Below, piece by piece: positions 6,840 to 15,811 of a stretch of 37,968 nt of DNA. Position 1 is the stretch's first letter; every line of letters begins with the position of its first letter. The DNA is from an uncultured Ruminococcus sp. GTDB taxonomy: Bacteria; Bacillota; Clostridia; Oscillospirales; Ruminococcaceae. The DNA is taken from positions 1 through 37,968 of the forward strand of contig CACZGM010000011.1 of NCBI GenBank assembly GCA_902780695.1, given 5' to 3'. A program made the translations under genes and the position numbers. The notes under the pieces are model-generated. The model searched no databases, was not told the origin of the DNA, and saw only the letters and a program-made list of their open reading frames with translations.

Positions 6840-7586
6840 TTATTCCTGTTCAATATATTCATCAATTGTAGATGCCGGTTCAAGTTGATAGGTTATTTCT
6901 GTCTCTCCGGCAGCGTTTGTGATTATATTTACACGTATCATTACCATACAGCCGGTAAGAGCCTGGTTAGGGAAGAGTGTGCTTTTTTTGATATCGTAGG
7001 TGTATTGCAGTACAACGCTTCCGGTTGTTCCGCTCATAGTCATATTTACACTTCCGTAATCATTGAGCTCGACCATCATACCTGTGCCGGATTCGTTTTT
7101 GAGGATAGCCTCATTTATCTTTCTATTCAGACTGTCGGTTCCCACGGCATTGGCTTCAATTATCGAAACGCCGGTAGTCATGACCTCCAGCTTCAGATTG
7201 GTCATGGTGTAATTTGCGGTATCCTGTCCGGGAGCAAGTTCCTGAACAGCGGAAAGATCCATGTAAATAGTGTCTTCCTTGGGCGAGGGCCTGTAGGTCA
7301 GTACATGGAATGCGGGATATATCTCCGGAGTACCCGCTTCAAGAGCAGCCGCGAGTATATCTTCTTCCGAAAATTCGAGAAGTATGAGGTTTTCGACCTT
7401 CTCATTGAGTTTGTCTATGTCGATATCCGAGCTGTAAAGTCTTCTTACCGAGTACCGTCCGTCGCCTTCGTTGGTCTCCGCGTCGGAAACATAGGTGATC
7501 TCTTTTACGGAGATCTCTGTATAAACGAAGTAACCTACTATACCGAGAACAAGAAGAATAAGCAGAACTATGACGACTTTCTTCAT
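6840..7586 (-). CDS. Unknown protein with one N-terminal membrane anchor
   Basis: I do not recognise this 248-residue protein. It begins with KK and a hydrophobic segment (about residues 4-22), then a mostly beta-like, acidic region that should lie outside the membrane. There are no cysteine pairs, catalytic motifs or repeats; the only cysteine is near residue 209. The middle and C-terminal parts (TMTNLKLEVMTTGVSIIEANA and MTMSGTTGSVVLQYTYDI) read like a beta-sandwich. It follows the FkbM gene by 10 bases, and its AAGGA site overlaps that gene's stop codon, so both are surely on one transcript. A role in or on the cell envelope is only inferred from the anchor and the neighbours. Confidence 0.8.
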   Translation of the reverse strand: MKKVVIVLLILLVLGIVGYFVYTEISVKEITYVSDAETNEGDGRYSVRRLYSSDIDIDKLNEKVENLILLEFSEEDILAAALEAGTPEIYPAFHVLTYRPSPKEDTIYMDLSAVQELAPGQDTANYTMTNLKLEVMTTGVSIIEANAVGTDSLNRKINEAILKNESGTGMMVELNDYGSVNMTMSGTTGSVVLQYTYDIKKSTLFPNQALTGCMVMIRVNIITNAAGETEITYQLEPASTIDEYIEQE

Positions 7587-7596
7587 TTCTTATTCC

Positions 7597-8700
7597 TTAA
7601 ATACAATAGAGATTTGTGTCCCATGCGGGAACATAAGGGTGATGTCTTATATAGAGCTTATATTCGGGATTTAGCTCATGTACGAGCAAAGGTAGCTCAA
7701 TGAGGTCGCCGACCCTGTGATACAGCGAAACTATTAGCTTCGGCTTATAGGTTTTTATTGTCTGTTCGGTTCCGTGCAGGGCTTCCTTTTCGCTGCCCTC
7801 AACATCGTATTTGATAAGAGTTGCAGGTTTGCCTCCGAGAATGCTGTCAACACTCCTGGCTTCCGTTTCATATCCTCTGCCTTTTGTTTCTTCGGATATA
7901 TTGTCTGTAAAAGAAGAATTGCGTCCGGATTTGTTGTAGAACATAAGTTTTGTATCGGAGCTCCAGACCGCGATATTTCTTGCATCAAGCAACGCACCGC
8001 TTATATAATACAGCCTGCGTCTTAGCTTCGAGTAATTACGTCTGTCGGGTTCAACGGCGTATATCTTGTTGAAGCGTTTTCCGGTAAGGTTAAGGAATTC
8101 TTCGACAGTGTCACCGCTGTACGCGCCAAGATCGACATACGTTTCGTTTTTTCCTATATTCAGAAGTTCAAGTGCGTCGCCTTTGGGCGTTTCGCAGGAA
8201 CGCAGATCGCCAATGTCACCGGATATCCGGTATCTCATTATAGCATCAAGACAATCTTTTGATTCCCGGTCTGCAAGAATGGAATTCAGCGTCATTATCT
8301 CAAATTCGTGGTCGGAGATATAGTCGCCGTCAAAAAGACCCTCACCGATAACGGGAACGTCCGGAGCGTATGTTTCATATTTTTCGCGTATATGTTCGAT
8401 CTTTTCAAGGACATCGGGCAGGGCAGAGCCAAAGCAGATCACAACGATAAAATCGTCGTACAGCTCTTCGATCTCCGATAGTTTTTTCACACGATAGCCC
8501 TTAAAGCTATGGCCTCTGACAAACTCGTCGCTTGCCATAAAATCTGCCGGCTTTATTCCAAGACCGTCCATTACTGCAAGTATTTTCTCGGCTCCGTCGC
8601 CCATACCGTACATAATTATCGGTTTTTTGGTCTCCGAAAGCCGCGTCCAGACATCAACGACAGGTCGGTGACGTTCCGGTACGATCGGTGTTTCTTCCAT
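7597..8700 (-). CDS. FkbM-family methyltransferase with N-terminal Rossmann-like domain
   Basis: A 367-residue soluble protein in two parts. Residues about 25-130 look like a small nucleotide-binding domain (IIMYGMGDGAEKILAVMDGLG, then DFIVVICFGSALPDVLEKI), often seen in front of this methyltransferase type in sugar and polymer modification loci. Residues about 185-350 are an FkbM SAM-dependent methyltransferase: YVDLGAYSGDTVEEFL (SAM loop), IYAVEPDRRNYSKL (acidic residue binding ribose), then ARSVDSIL and LIKYDVEGSEKEALHG. FkbM enzymes usually O-methylate sugars or other hydroxyls; the substrate here is unknown. It lies 37 bases after glmS on the same strand with no visible terminator or promoter between, so it may be co-transcribed with glmS. 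The ribosome binding site is weak (AGGT). Confidence 0.87.
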   Translation of the reverse strand: MEETPIVPERHRPVVDVWTRLSETKKPIIMYGMGDGAEKILAVMDGLGIKPADFMASDEFVRGHSFKGYRVKKLSEIEELYDDFIVVICFGSALPDVLEKIEHIREKYETYAPDVPVIGEGLFDGDYISDHEFEIMTLNSILADRESKDCLDAIMRYRISGDIGDLRSCETPKGDALELLNIGKNETYVDLGAYSGDTVEEFLNLTGKRFNKIYAVEPDRRNYSKLRRRLYYISGALLDARNIAVWSSDTKLMFYNKSGRNSSFTDNISEETKGRGYETEARSVDSILGGKPATLIKYDVEGSEKEALHGTEQTIKTYKPKLIVSLYHRVGDLIELPLLVHELNPEYKLYIRHHPYVPAWDTNLYCI

Positions 8701-8737
8701 TTATGATATACCTGCTTTTTACGTTTTTTAAAAGACT

Positions 8738-10561
8738 TTATTCTACTGTTACCGATTTGGCAAGATTTCTCGGTTTATCCACATCATTTCCTCTTAATAC
8801 CGAGGCATAGTAAGCAATGAGCTGCAGCGGAACAACGGCAACGAGCGGCATAAGCATATCACCCGCATCGGGTATTTCTATGATCTGGTCTGCGCTTTCC
8901 GCATCAACAGAAATTCCTTTTGGGCAGATAGCTATAACATAGGCGCCTCTTGTCTTGACTTCACGCATATTGCTTATAGTTTTGGCAAGAAGTTCACGCT
9001 GTGTGGCGACAGCGATGACGGGCATACCGTCACATATAAGAGAAATCGTTCCGTGTTTTAGTTCACCTGCGGCATAGCTTTCCGAGTGGATATAAGATAT
9101 CTCCTTGAGCTTGAGCGAACCCTCCATACTGAGCGCGTAGTCAAGTCCGCGTCCGATATAAAGCAGGCTGTCAGCGCCCACAAGTCTTGATGCCGCTTTT
9201 CTGTACGGATCAAGATCTTTCAGACACTCGGATATTTTGTCGGGGATCTTTTCAAGCTCAGTGATATAATCTCTGCATTGTTCCTCGGTTATAGCGTGTC
9301 TTGCGAGAGCGACTCTGAACGAAAGAAGATACATAAGTGCGACCTGCACCATATATGCCTTTGTGGAAGCAACGGATATCTCAGGACCCGCATAGGTGAA
9401 CATTACCATTTTGGCTTCACGGGCAATCGAGGAGCCTACAACATTCACAAACGCAAGAGTATCGGCACCCACTTCGTTTGCAAGTTCGAGTGCAGCCTTT
9501 GTATCAGCCGTTTCTCCGGACTGCGAGATTATTACTACAAGGTCATCGGCAGAAAGAAGAGGGTTTCTGTATCTGAATTCCGAAGCAATATCTACTATGA
9601 CCGGTGTGCGCGACATTGACTCGATTATGTATTTCCCCACCATACCCGCGTGCATAGCCGAACCGCAGGCTACAATAAAGATGTGATGATAATTACGGAG
9701 CATTTCATCGGTCAGTCCGCATTCTTCAAAGCAAGGAAGACCGTCTTTTATACGAGGGGAGATGGTTTTGGTAACAGCGTTAGGCTGTTCGTGTATCTCC
9801 TTCAGCATGAAATGCTCAAATCCGCCCTTTTCGGCTTCCGAAACATCCCATGTTGCGATCTGTTCTTCCTTTTTGATCTTGTTTCCATGAAGATCGCAGA
9901 ATGACGCGCCGTTCTGTGATATCGCAGCTATCTCTCCTGTTTCGAGCAGATAGTATTTTTTCGTATATTCGAGCAGTGCGGTCATATCGGATGCGATGTA
10001 CATTTCGCCGTCTCCGATGCCTACTATAAGCGGACTGTCCTTTCGCACAGCATAGATCATATCGGGGTAGTCCCTGAAGATAATGCCGAGAGCATAAGCA
10101 CCCTCAATATCCGTTACAGCCTTCGATATCGCTTCTACCGGATTCCCGGTGTAATAATAATCAAGCAGCTTTGCGACCGTCTCCGTATCGGTCTCGCTTT
10201 CAAACTCATATCCTTTTTCGATAAGGAATGTTTTCAGCTTCCTGTAATTTTCAATTATACCGTTGTGTACGATAGTGACTCTGCTGTTGCCGATCGGGTG
10301 ACTGTTGATATCGCTCGGTTCTCCGTGTGTTGCCCATCTGGTATGTCCGATACCGGTCACCGCGTTCAGTGTTCCTGCATCTTCAAGCTTCTTTACTAGC
10401 CCGTCATTTATTTTTCCTTTTGATTTGACTGTCTTTATTTTTCCGTTTTCTATCACAGCGATCCCCGCGCTGTCATATCCGCGGTATTCAAGTTTTCTCA
10501 ACGAATTTATCAGTATATCCTCGCATTTGTTTTTTCCTGTGTAACCAACTATTCCGCACAT
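8738..10561 (-). CDS. glmS: Glutamine--fructose-6-phosphate aminotransferase (isomerizing)
   Basis: Makes glucosamine-6-phosphate from fructose-6-phosphate and glutamine, the first step toward UDP-GlcNAc and peptidoglycan. The 607-residue protein is full length. It has the N-terminal nucleophile C2 in MCGIVGY, the class-II glutamine amidotransferase blocks LEYRGYDSAG and GIGHTRWATHG, a linker, then two SIS sugar-isomerase domains with VACGSAMHAGM, IISQSGETADT and the C-terminal end PRNLAKSVTVE. AAAGGA precedes the ATG. The 215-base upstream region holds an ordinary SigA promoter and the terminator of the preceding gene. I find no glmS ribozyme core in it, so the usual Firmicutes feedback by self-cleavage seems absent here. 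Confidence 0.98.
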   Translation of the reverse strand: MCGIVGYTGKNKCEDILINSLRKLEYRGYDSAGIAVIENGKIKTVKSKGKINDGLVKKLEDAGTLNAVTGIGHTRWATHGEPSDINSHPIGNSRVTIVHNGIIENYRKLKTFLIEKGYEFESETDTETVAKLLDYYYTGNPVEAISKAVTDIEGAYALGIIFRDYPDMIYAVRKDSPLIVGIGDGEMYIASDMTALLEYTKKYYLLETGEIAAISQNGASFCDLHGNKIKKEEQIATWDVSEAEKGGFEHFMLKEIHEQPNAVTKTISPRIKDGLPCFEECGLTDEMLRNYHHIFIVACGSAMHAGMVGKYIIESMSRTPVIVDIASEFRYRNPLLSADDLVVIISQSGETADTKAALELANEVGADTLAFVNVVGSSIAREAKMVMFTYAGPEISVASTKAYMVQVALMYLLSFRVALARHAITEEQCRDYITELEKIPDKISECLKDLDPYRKAASRLVGADSLLYIGRGLDYALSMEGSLKLKEISYIHSESYAAGELKHGTISLICDGMPVIAVATQRELLAKTISNMREVKTRGAYVIAICPKGISVDAESADQIIEIPDAGDMLMPLVAVVPLQLIAYYASVLRGNDVDKPRNLAKSVTVE

Positions 10562-10632
10562 AGGTATGATCCTTTCAAGAAAAATTTATATTTATTTTCA
10601 CATCTGTCAGTATTATACAGAAATACATATTA

Positions 10633-10661
10633 ATTATATCACAAATATCTTTTTTTTGCAA
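10633..10661 (-). promoter_or_regulatory. Promoter of glmS
   Basis: Minus strand: -35 TTGCAA (10656-10661), 17-bp spacer, -10 TATAAT (10633-10638), about 70 bases before the ATG. Confidence 0.8.
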
Positions 10662-10732
10662 CCTTTTTCGATCAATTTATTAAAAAATAATGAACTTATC
10701 ACGGTAAGACAGATATGTAGTGTTATTTCATT

Positions 10733-10768
10733 AAAAAAACCGCCTTATCTTTATAGATAAAGCGGTTT
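10733..10768 (-). terminator. Intrinsic terminator of cheV
   Basis: On the minus strand AAACCGCTTTATC pairs with GATAAGGCGGTTT (one G-U pair) and runs into seven T residues. It is 10 bases past the cheV stop codon and separates it from glmS. Confidence 0.92.
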
Positions 10769-10777
10769 TCGATTTGT

Positions 10778-11680
10778 TTATGATACTCTTTTTATAATAG
10801 CCTGTATCAGGTTGGCAATCTGAGGCTTTGAGAACTGCTCGTCTGCGCCGACACTGACACCCTTGCGTTTCATTGTCTCATCTATCAGTGACGAGAACAG
10901 AAATACAGGGATCTGCTTGAGCTTGTCATCACTCTTGATAAGCTTTGTAAGTCTGTGACCATCCATCTGCGGCATTTCAATATCACTTACGACAAGACCG
11001 ATATAATCGCGCACATTATCGCGGTTAGCAAATGTGGATATGTAATTCCATGCTTCAAGACCGTTGGAGAAAGAAGCAATATTATGGAAACCCGCATCGG
11101 TAATTGCGTTCACAACAAGCTTATTAAGGAACGGAGAATCCTCCGCAATAATGATCTTAGTATCAAAGCGTGTATCGCGTGTTGATTCAACCGACTCTAT
11201 ACCGGTCATATCGAGTGAAGCAGAGCAGTTGAGATCGGAGATTATCTTCTCGAAGTCAAGAATGACGATAATACGACCTTCTATCTTTGCAATTCCGGTC
11301 GCAATACCGGTCTGGCTGTTATTAGCAACTGTAGGGGGCTTCTCGATATTGCTCCAGCTTATACGCTGTATTCCTTTAACACTTGTAACATGGAAAGCGA
11401 TATCAAGTCCGTTGAATTCGCAGAGGATAAGAAGACCGTCATTTCCTGCAGGAAGTTTATTGCCGAGAACCTTATGAAGATCAACGACCGTGATGATCTT
11501 ATCGCGGGGCATGAAAAGTCCTTCTATTTCGTCCGGTGCAGCCGGCAGCGGCGTGACTTCACGGTAAGTCATGATCTCGTTTACTTTCGCGATATTGATA
11601 CCGTAATCCTTTTCGCCTACAAAAAATTCGAGCAGTTCAAGCTCATTCGTTCCGCTTTCAAGCAAAATATTAGTTTCCAT
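10778..11680 (-). CDS. cheV: Chemotaxis coupling protein CheV (CheW plus receiver)
   Basis: Couples chemoreceptors to the CheA kinase and adapts by phosphorylation. The 300-residue protein has an N-terminal CheW domain (about 12-150; LELLEFFVGEKDYGINIAKVNEI and the PRDKIITVVDLHKVLG block) and a C-terminal receiver domain (about 173-298). The receiver has the acidic pair AED (180-181), the phospho-acceptor aspartate D233 in VVSDIEMPQMDG, and the conserved lysine in FSKPQ. The start at 11680 follows AAAGG and GGAG; a start at 11707 would put the ribosome binding site inside the gene. It stands alone between two unrelated operons with its own promoter and terminator. It implies that the host has a chemotaxis system elsewhere. 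Confidence 0.95.
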   Translation of the reverse strand: METNILLESGTNELELLEFFVGEKDYGINIAKVNEIMTYREVTPLPAAPDEIEGLFMPRDKIITVVDLHKVLGNKLPAGNDGLLILCEFNGLDIAFHVTSVKGIQRISWSNIEKPPTVANNSQTGIATGIAKIEGRIIVILDFEKIISDLNCSASLDMTGIESVESTRDTRFDTKIIIAEDSPFLNKLVVNAITDAGFHNIASFSNGLEAWNYISTFANRDNVRDYIGLVVSDIEMPQMDGHRLTKLIKSDDKLKQIPVFLFSSLIDETMKRKGVSVGADEQFSKPQIANLIQAIIKRVS

Positions 11681-11732
11681 AGCTCCGCCTTTCCGTAAAT
11701 ATCCCATGGTATAGCCATAGTATTATAAAGAT

Positions 11733-11761
11733 ATTATACATCTTTTAAACAATAAAATCAA
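11733..11761 (-). promoter_or_regulatory. Promoter of cheV
   Basis: Minus strand: -35 TTGATT (11756-11761), 17-bp spacer, -10 TATAAT (11733-11738). This is a SigA form; no flagellar-sigma (SigD) promoter was noticed. Confidence 0.72.
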
Positions 11762-11831
11762 TACTTCAACAAAAAATTATATAAATCTCTATATTTTCAC
11801 GCAACAATTTGTTGGTTATGCACAACAAGCA

Positions 11832-12767
11832 TTAGTAATCGTAATGACTGCCGCCCACGAATTCTCTTACGAGGGAGTTGAGGGGAACAAGATCAAGTTC
11901 CATACCGTCTATTTCCGTAAGGAATTCTTCAAGATCACGAAAAGGCTCGTAATCCGGATATGTATTACGGGCTTCAAGCAGCTCGTCAAGAATGATAGGC
12001 TTATATACTGCCGGCTCGTAGGCGATAAAAGTATCGATATCGAACATTGCCTTGTCCTTATGCGGCATTATGAAGCGCTGCTCACCGCGCTGCACCCATT
12101 TGAAGAAATCAAGTGTTTCCGATATACCTCTGCCTCTGAAGAGCTTGTCTCGGCATATACGGCGCATAAGTCTTACTTTGGAAGGGTGGAGAAGATCACT
12201 CTCGTCGTTTTTAAGTCGCGTTCTTACACTCACATATACTGTTGTTGCGTGTTTTCCTATATGACCGGTAATCTCGGGATTGAGCGCGTGTATCCCTTCA
12301 AGAATAACGAACTCACCGTGTTCGCGTTTCAGTACCTTACCCTTGTGGCGTGTCTGGGTAGCAAAATCAAATGTGGGCAGCTGCACTTCCTCGCATTTCC
12401 ACATCATTTCAAGCTGTTCGTTCAGAAGATCCATGTCCAGGCGCTTCGGACTTTCAAGATCAACTCTGCCGTCTTCGTCCTTTTCGTTTTCAGGATCGGT
12501 TATCGGTCTGAAATAATTATCCATAGATATAGCATGGACCGTTTTACCATAGCTTTCAAGAAGTGTAGCGAGACGAAGCGCTGTGGTTGTTTTAGCGGAA
12601 CCGGAGGGACCTGATATAAGAATAATGGGAAGATGCTGCTCACTGCTGAGTATATGTTCGGCAACATTCTTTATCTCGGTGCGGTAGGTCTGTTCTGCTT
12701 CTTCTATAAATTCCGCAGGGCGTTCTTTAACGGCTCTGTTGAGTTCGTTCAGTGATAATACTTTCAT
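11832..12767 (-). CDS. Uridine-kinase-like P-loop nucleoside kinase
   Basis: A 311-residue soluble protein of the phosphoribulokinase/uridine kinase family. Visible are the Walker A motif GPSGSAKTT near residue 53, the acceptor-side block AISMDNYFRP, the family aspartate/arginine region DLESPKRLDMDLL, FVILEGIHALNPE (the lid and base region) and RRICRDKLFRGRGISETLDFF. Related clostridial proteins often carry a TGS/ThrRS-like N-terminus and exceed 500 residues; this one has only about 45 residues before the P-loop. It is the last gene of the proBA operon and overlaps the HAD gene by 4 bp (ATGA). Salvage phosphorylation of uridine or cytidine is the family role; the true substrate is open. No terminator is seen after it. 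Confidence 0.85.
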   Translation of the reverse strand: MKVLSLNELNRAVKERPAEFIEEAEQTYRTEIKNVAEHILSSEQHLPIILISGPSGSAKTTTALRLATLLESYGKTVHAISMDNYFRPITDPENEKDEDGRVDLESPKRLDMDLLNEQLEMMWKCEEVQLPTFDFATQTRHKGKVLKREHGEFVILEGIHALNPEITGHIGKHATTVYVSVRTRLKNDESDLLHPSKVRLMRRICRDKLFRGRGISETLDFFKWVQRGEQRFIMPHKDKAMFDIDTFIAYEPAVYKPIILDELLEARNTYPDYEPFRDLEEFLTEIDGMELDLVPLNSLVREFVGGSHYDY

Positions 12768-13456
12768 TGTTCATGACTCCTTTCATTATCAAGCAATCCT
12801 TTTATTTCGGTAAGATCAGTGCATACAGCGGAGATATATTTGTTCAGCTCTTCGCCCGGCTGTGTCTGATCCGGTACCATTATTGTATAACAGCCCGCAG
12901 TCGATGCAGATATAACACCGTTAGGTGAGTCCTCAACGGCGATACATTCTCCGGGTTCCAGTCCGAGTTTATCTGCTGTGAACAAATAAATGTCAGGACG
13001 CGGTTTGCCCCATTCAACCATTGAGGCACAGATTATCCTGTCAAAACATCCGTCGAGACCGACGAGCTTAAGCATTTTTTCGGCTCTTTCTGTATCTGTG
13101 GCCGTCGCAATGGCCCGCAGATAGCCGTTTTCACCAAGGTAACCGAGAAGTTCCAAAGCGCCTTTTTTCTTTTCTATCCCGTATTTGTCGATATGCTCCT
13201 GCATAAGCTTCATTCTGCGTTCACGAAGCTGTCTGTAATCACAGTCTTCACCAAACCATTCGGTAAAAAGCGGCTGTACAAGCCTGTGAGTCAGACTTCG
13301 CAGTGTAAGAGCCTGTTCCGGAGACATATCATATCCGAACTGTGCGGCAGCCTCACGCCAATACTTGAAAAGCAGCTTTTCGGTATCGAGCAGTGTACCG
13401 TCAAGATCAAATATCACAGCTTTGATGTTTTCCGGAAGTTTGTGATTAATATTCAT
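12764..13456 (-). CDS. HAD-superfamily phosphatase/phosphomutase (beta-PGM-like)
   Basis: Cytoplasmic HAD hydrolase of 230 residues with all four motifs: motif I FDLDGTLLDTE (nucleophile and acid near residues 17-19), a helical cap, motif II in AIATATDTE, motif III lysine in EWGKPRPDIYL and motif IV in AVEDSPNGVISA. The DGTLLDTE and GKPxPD blocks match the beta-phosphoglucomutase/phosphatase subgroup that acts on small phosphorylated sugars or nucleotides. It starts inside the end of the membrane protein gene (11-bp overlap) and overlaps the kinase gene by 4 bp, so it is translationally coupled on both sides. Pairing with a nucleoside kinase suggests handling of nucleotide or sugar phosphates, which is inference. 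Confidence 0.9.
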   Translation of the reverse strand: MNINHKLPENIKAVIFDLDGTLLDTEKLLFKYWREAAAQFGYDMSPEQALTLRSLTHRLVQPLFTEWFGEDCDYRQLRERRMKLMQEHIDKYGIEKKKGALELLGYLGENGYLRAIATATDTERAEKMLKLVGLDGCFDRIICASMVEWGKPRPDIYLFTADKLGLEPGECIAVEDSPNGVISASTAGCYTIMVPDQTQPGEELNKYISAVCTDLTEIKGLLDNERSHEQ

Positions 13457-14540
13457 AGGAAGGACCGTACCTTGTTATATTCTTGATCGAATGCAGAGTT
13501 GAAACGTTCTTGCTTTTGGAGAGTGTGTACACCATTGTTTTCTGTGCATTTGATTCAAACTCGATACCTTCGACTGCAAGCGCGGAAGGCGGGATATACT
13601 CGACCGTGACAGTATAAAGTTCACCGACATTGGTTACGTCTGTAATCCTTGGTGAGTAAGCGGCATAATGCGGATTGATAGGAACAAGATACGAGTTCAT
13701 ACTTTCAACGTAAGTGAACGTAGTATCCATTGAGCCTACGGTCTGATGCTGTATCTGTACAGAGTTTCCGTAAATAGAACGAATGGAGAATTCTACATCT
13801 ATGGCAGGAACGTACATATAAGTATTGTACATTTTTTCGTAATTGGAGTTATCGCCGGTGAGAATTATTCTCCAGATAGCCGATTCCACAACGATAGTGG
13901 ACGGAAGCTCGTCAACGGTATCACAGTCAGGCGGATCGACCGCAACTATGGGGTAAAGGAACAGTGCGAGTTCATTTTTAAGTTCAGTTCTGTTCGCGAT
14001 GTTTGATATTATGCCCGAAAAGAAGCTCACGGTCGAGATTATTCCTATTACCGACATTATGATAACAAAAACAGCGAAAACAAGGTACAGCTTATTGGGA
14101 CGCTCGACTGCCTCTTCCGGTTCCTGTTCATTTTCCGCCGGGATATTTCCAGGTTCGACGGACAATTCATTTGAATCTTCCGACAATGCTTCACCAAGAT
14201 CGTCGCTCAGGCCTTCTCGTTCACGGCGTGCGGGTTTGCTGTGCGGAACGAACTCCTTTACATCCGGATCGGCAGGAGCTGTTTGTGCGGAATGATCTGC
14301 TTCTTCGTTTTCTTCATACCGTTTGAGGCGTTCAAGCATACGCTTTTCCGCTTCAAGGACTTTCTGTTCATTGGTTTTTTCTCCTATGAACTCTTTCCGC
14401 GCTATCTCAGCGATAATATTATCGGGTTCCTGTATATCCTCGTCAGGATCAACGGCATCAAGCTGCTTAGATATGTTCTCGACGGTTGTCAGGTTTGCCG
14501 GTGAAGGATTCTTCTTACGGTTTCTCTTCTTTGAAGACAT
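13446..14540 (-). CDS. Unknown single-span membrane protein with long acidic N-terminus
   Basis: I do not recognise this 364-residue protein. It opens with a basic patch (MSSKKRNRKKN), then about 130 hydrophilic, Glu/Asp/Pro-rich residues that look disordered, with a short helical coiled stretch (about 54-78, VLEAEKRMLERLKRYEENEE). One membrane segment follows near residues 151-178 (LYLVFAVFVIIMSVIGIISTVSFF), then about 190 residues that should be extracellular and beta-rich. It has a strong AAGGAG site and sits 9 bases after proA and 11 bp over the HAD gene, so it is an integral part of the proline operon. No enzyme motif is seen. The layout resembles cell-envelope anchoring or sporulation proteins, but I cannot name a family. 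Confidence 0.85.
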   Translation of the reverse strand: MSSKKRNRKKNPSPANLTTVENISKQLDAVDPDEDIQEPDNIIAEIARKEFIGEKTNEQKVLEAEKRMLERLKRYEENEEADHSAQTAPADPDVKEFVPHSKPARREREGLSDDLGEALSEDSNELSVEPGNIPAENEQEPEEAVERPNKLYLVFAVFVIIMSVIGIISTVSFFSGIISNIANRTELKNELALFLYPIVAVDPPDCDTVDELPSTIVVESAIWRIILTGDNSNYEKMYNTYMYVPAIDVEFSIRSIYGNSVQIQHQTVGSMDTTFTYVESMNSYLVPINPHYAAYSPRITDVTNVGELYTVTVEYIPPSALAVEGIEFESNAQKTMVYTLSKSKNVSTLHSIKNITRYGPSYEY

Positions 14541-14549
14541 TGTTTCTCC

Positions 14550-15791
14550 TTATCTGATCTGCCCACAGCCGCTGATCAGGTATTTATATGTGGTCAGCTC
14601 CTTAAGACCCATAGGTCCTCTTGCATGGAGTTTCTGCGTTGATATACCTATCTCTGCGCCGAGACCGAATTCAAATCCGTCGGTGAAACGTGTGCTCGCA
14701 TTGACATAAACAGCAGCCGCGTCAACACATCTGCGGAATTTCTGCGCATTATCAAGATTTATGGTAACGATACATTCGCTGTGCTTTGTACCATACTTAT
14801 TGATATGCTCAATGGCTTCGTCTATGCCTGAAACTGTTTTTGCTGCGAGAACATAGTCGTTGAATTCTGTAGCATAGTCTTCCTCTGTTGCCGCATGATC
14901 GATGTTCATATATTTAGCGCATATCTCGTCGCCGTAGATCTTCACCTTGCCGTTCCAGCGCTTTTCGAGTGCTGTGTAGAACTGTTCAGCAACGTCCTTG
15001 TGTACAAGTATCGTCTCGATCGCGTTGCATACGCTCGGGCGCTGAGTTTTCGCGTTATCGGTGATATTCACTGCCATTTCAATATCCGCAAATCTGTCAA
15101 CATAAACGTGGCAGTTGCCCTCACCGGTCTGGATAACGGGAATGGTAGAGTTCTGACGCACCGATCTGATAAGACCGCCGCCGCCTCTCGGGATAAGTAC
15201 ATCAATATACTTGTCAGCTTTCATCAGCTCTCCGGCCACAGCTCTTGAAGTATCGACAACAAGCTGTACCGCGTCTTCGGGGATACCGTTTTCTTTAAGT
15301 GCTTCGCGCATGATGCCTACAAGACACTTGTTTGAGTAGATAGCGTCGCTGCCGCCGCGGAGTATGCATACGTTGCCGGATTTGAGGCAAAGAGCAGCTG
15401 CGTCAACAGTCACATTGGGTCTTGACTCGAAGATAATGCCTATTACACCCAGCGGAACACGGATCTTTTCTACGATCAGACCGTTCGGGAGCTCTTCACC
15501 ACCGATTATCTCGTTTATAGGGTCCTTTAGCTCCATAACCTGTCTCACGCCCTCGCTCATGCCGGCTATACGGGATTCTGTAAGGGTAAGGCGGTCTATC
15601 ATCGCTTCGGACATTCCGTTAATCTTAGCGTTTTCTATGTCGCGCTTGTTTTCCTTGATTATGGTTTCCTTGTTTCTGATAAGAGACTCCGCAATGGCTT
15701 CAAGAGCGGAATTCTTCTGCTTTGTACCGATCGTGGTCATGGCAAGTTCGGCTTTTTTTGCGGCTGTGCCGAGTTCATCTATATAGCTCAT
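14550..15791 (-). CDS. proA: Gamma-glutamyl phosphate reductase
   Basis: Second step of proline synthesis: NADPH-dependent reduction of glutamyl-5-phosphate to the semialdehyde. The 413-residue length is standard. The aldehyde-dehydrogenase-like fold is shown by RVPLGVIGIIFESRPNVTVDAAALCLKSGN (100-130), the LIPRGGGGLIR loop, the catalytic cysteine in KTQRPSVCNAIET, and the C-terminal TRFTDGFEFGLGAEIGISTQKLHARGPMGL. The start has GGAATTATAAT upstream and lies 20 bases after proB. Glutamate kinase is encoded just upstream, completing the first two steps; proC is not in the window. Confidence 0.98.
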   Translation of the reverse strand: MSYIDELGTAAKKAELAMTTIGTKQKNSALEAIAESLIRNKETIIKENKRDIENAKINGMSEAMIDRLTLTESRIAGMSEGVRQVMELKDPINEIIGGEELPNGLIVEKIRVPLGVIGIIFESRPNVTVDAAALCLKSGNVCILRGGSDAIYSNKCLVGIMREALKENGIPEDAVQLVVDTSRAVAGELMKADKYIDVLIPRGGGGLIRSVRQNSTIPVIQTGEGNCHVYVDRFADIEMAVNITDNAKTQRPSVCNAIETILVHKDVAEQFYTALEKRWNGKVKIYGDEICAKYMNIDHAATEEDYATEFNDYVLAAKTVSGIDEAIEHINKYGTKHSECIVTINLDNAQKFRRCVDAAAVYVNASTRFTDGFEFGLGAEIGISTQKLHARGPMGLKELTTYKYLISGCGQIR

Positions 15792-15811
15792 ATTATAATT
15801 CCTTTCTTTCC

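Noticed and set aside
6834-7703. Long plus-strand frame opposite the unknown membrane-anchored protein
   Set aside because: It is antisense to a gene pair with good start sites and hydrophobic signal; its own sequence is low in protein-like pattern and has no ribosome binding site.
11844-12614. Long plus-strand frame opposite the uridine-kinase-like gene
   Set aside because: Antisense shadow; the minus-strand frame has a complete kinase motif set.
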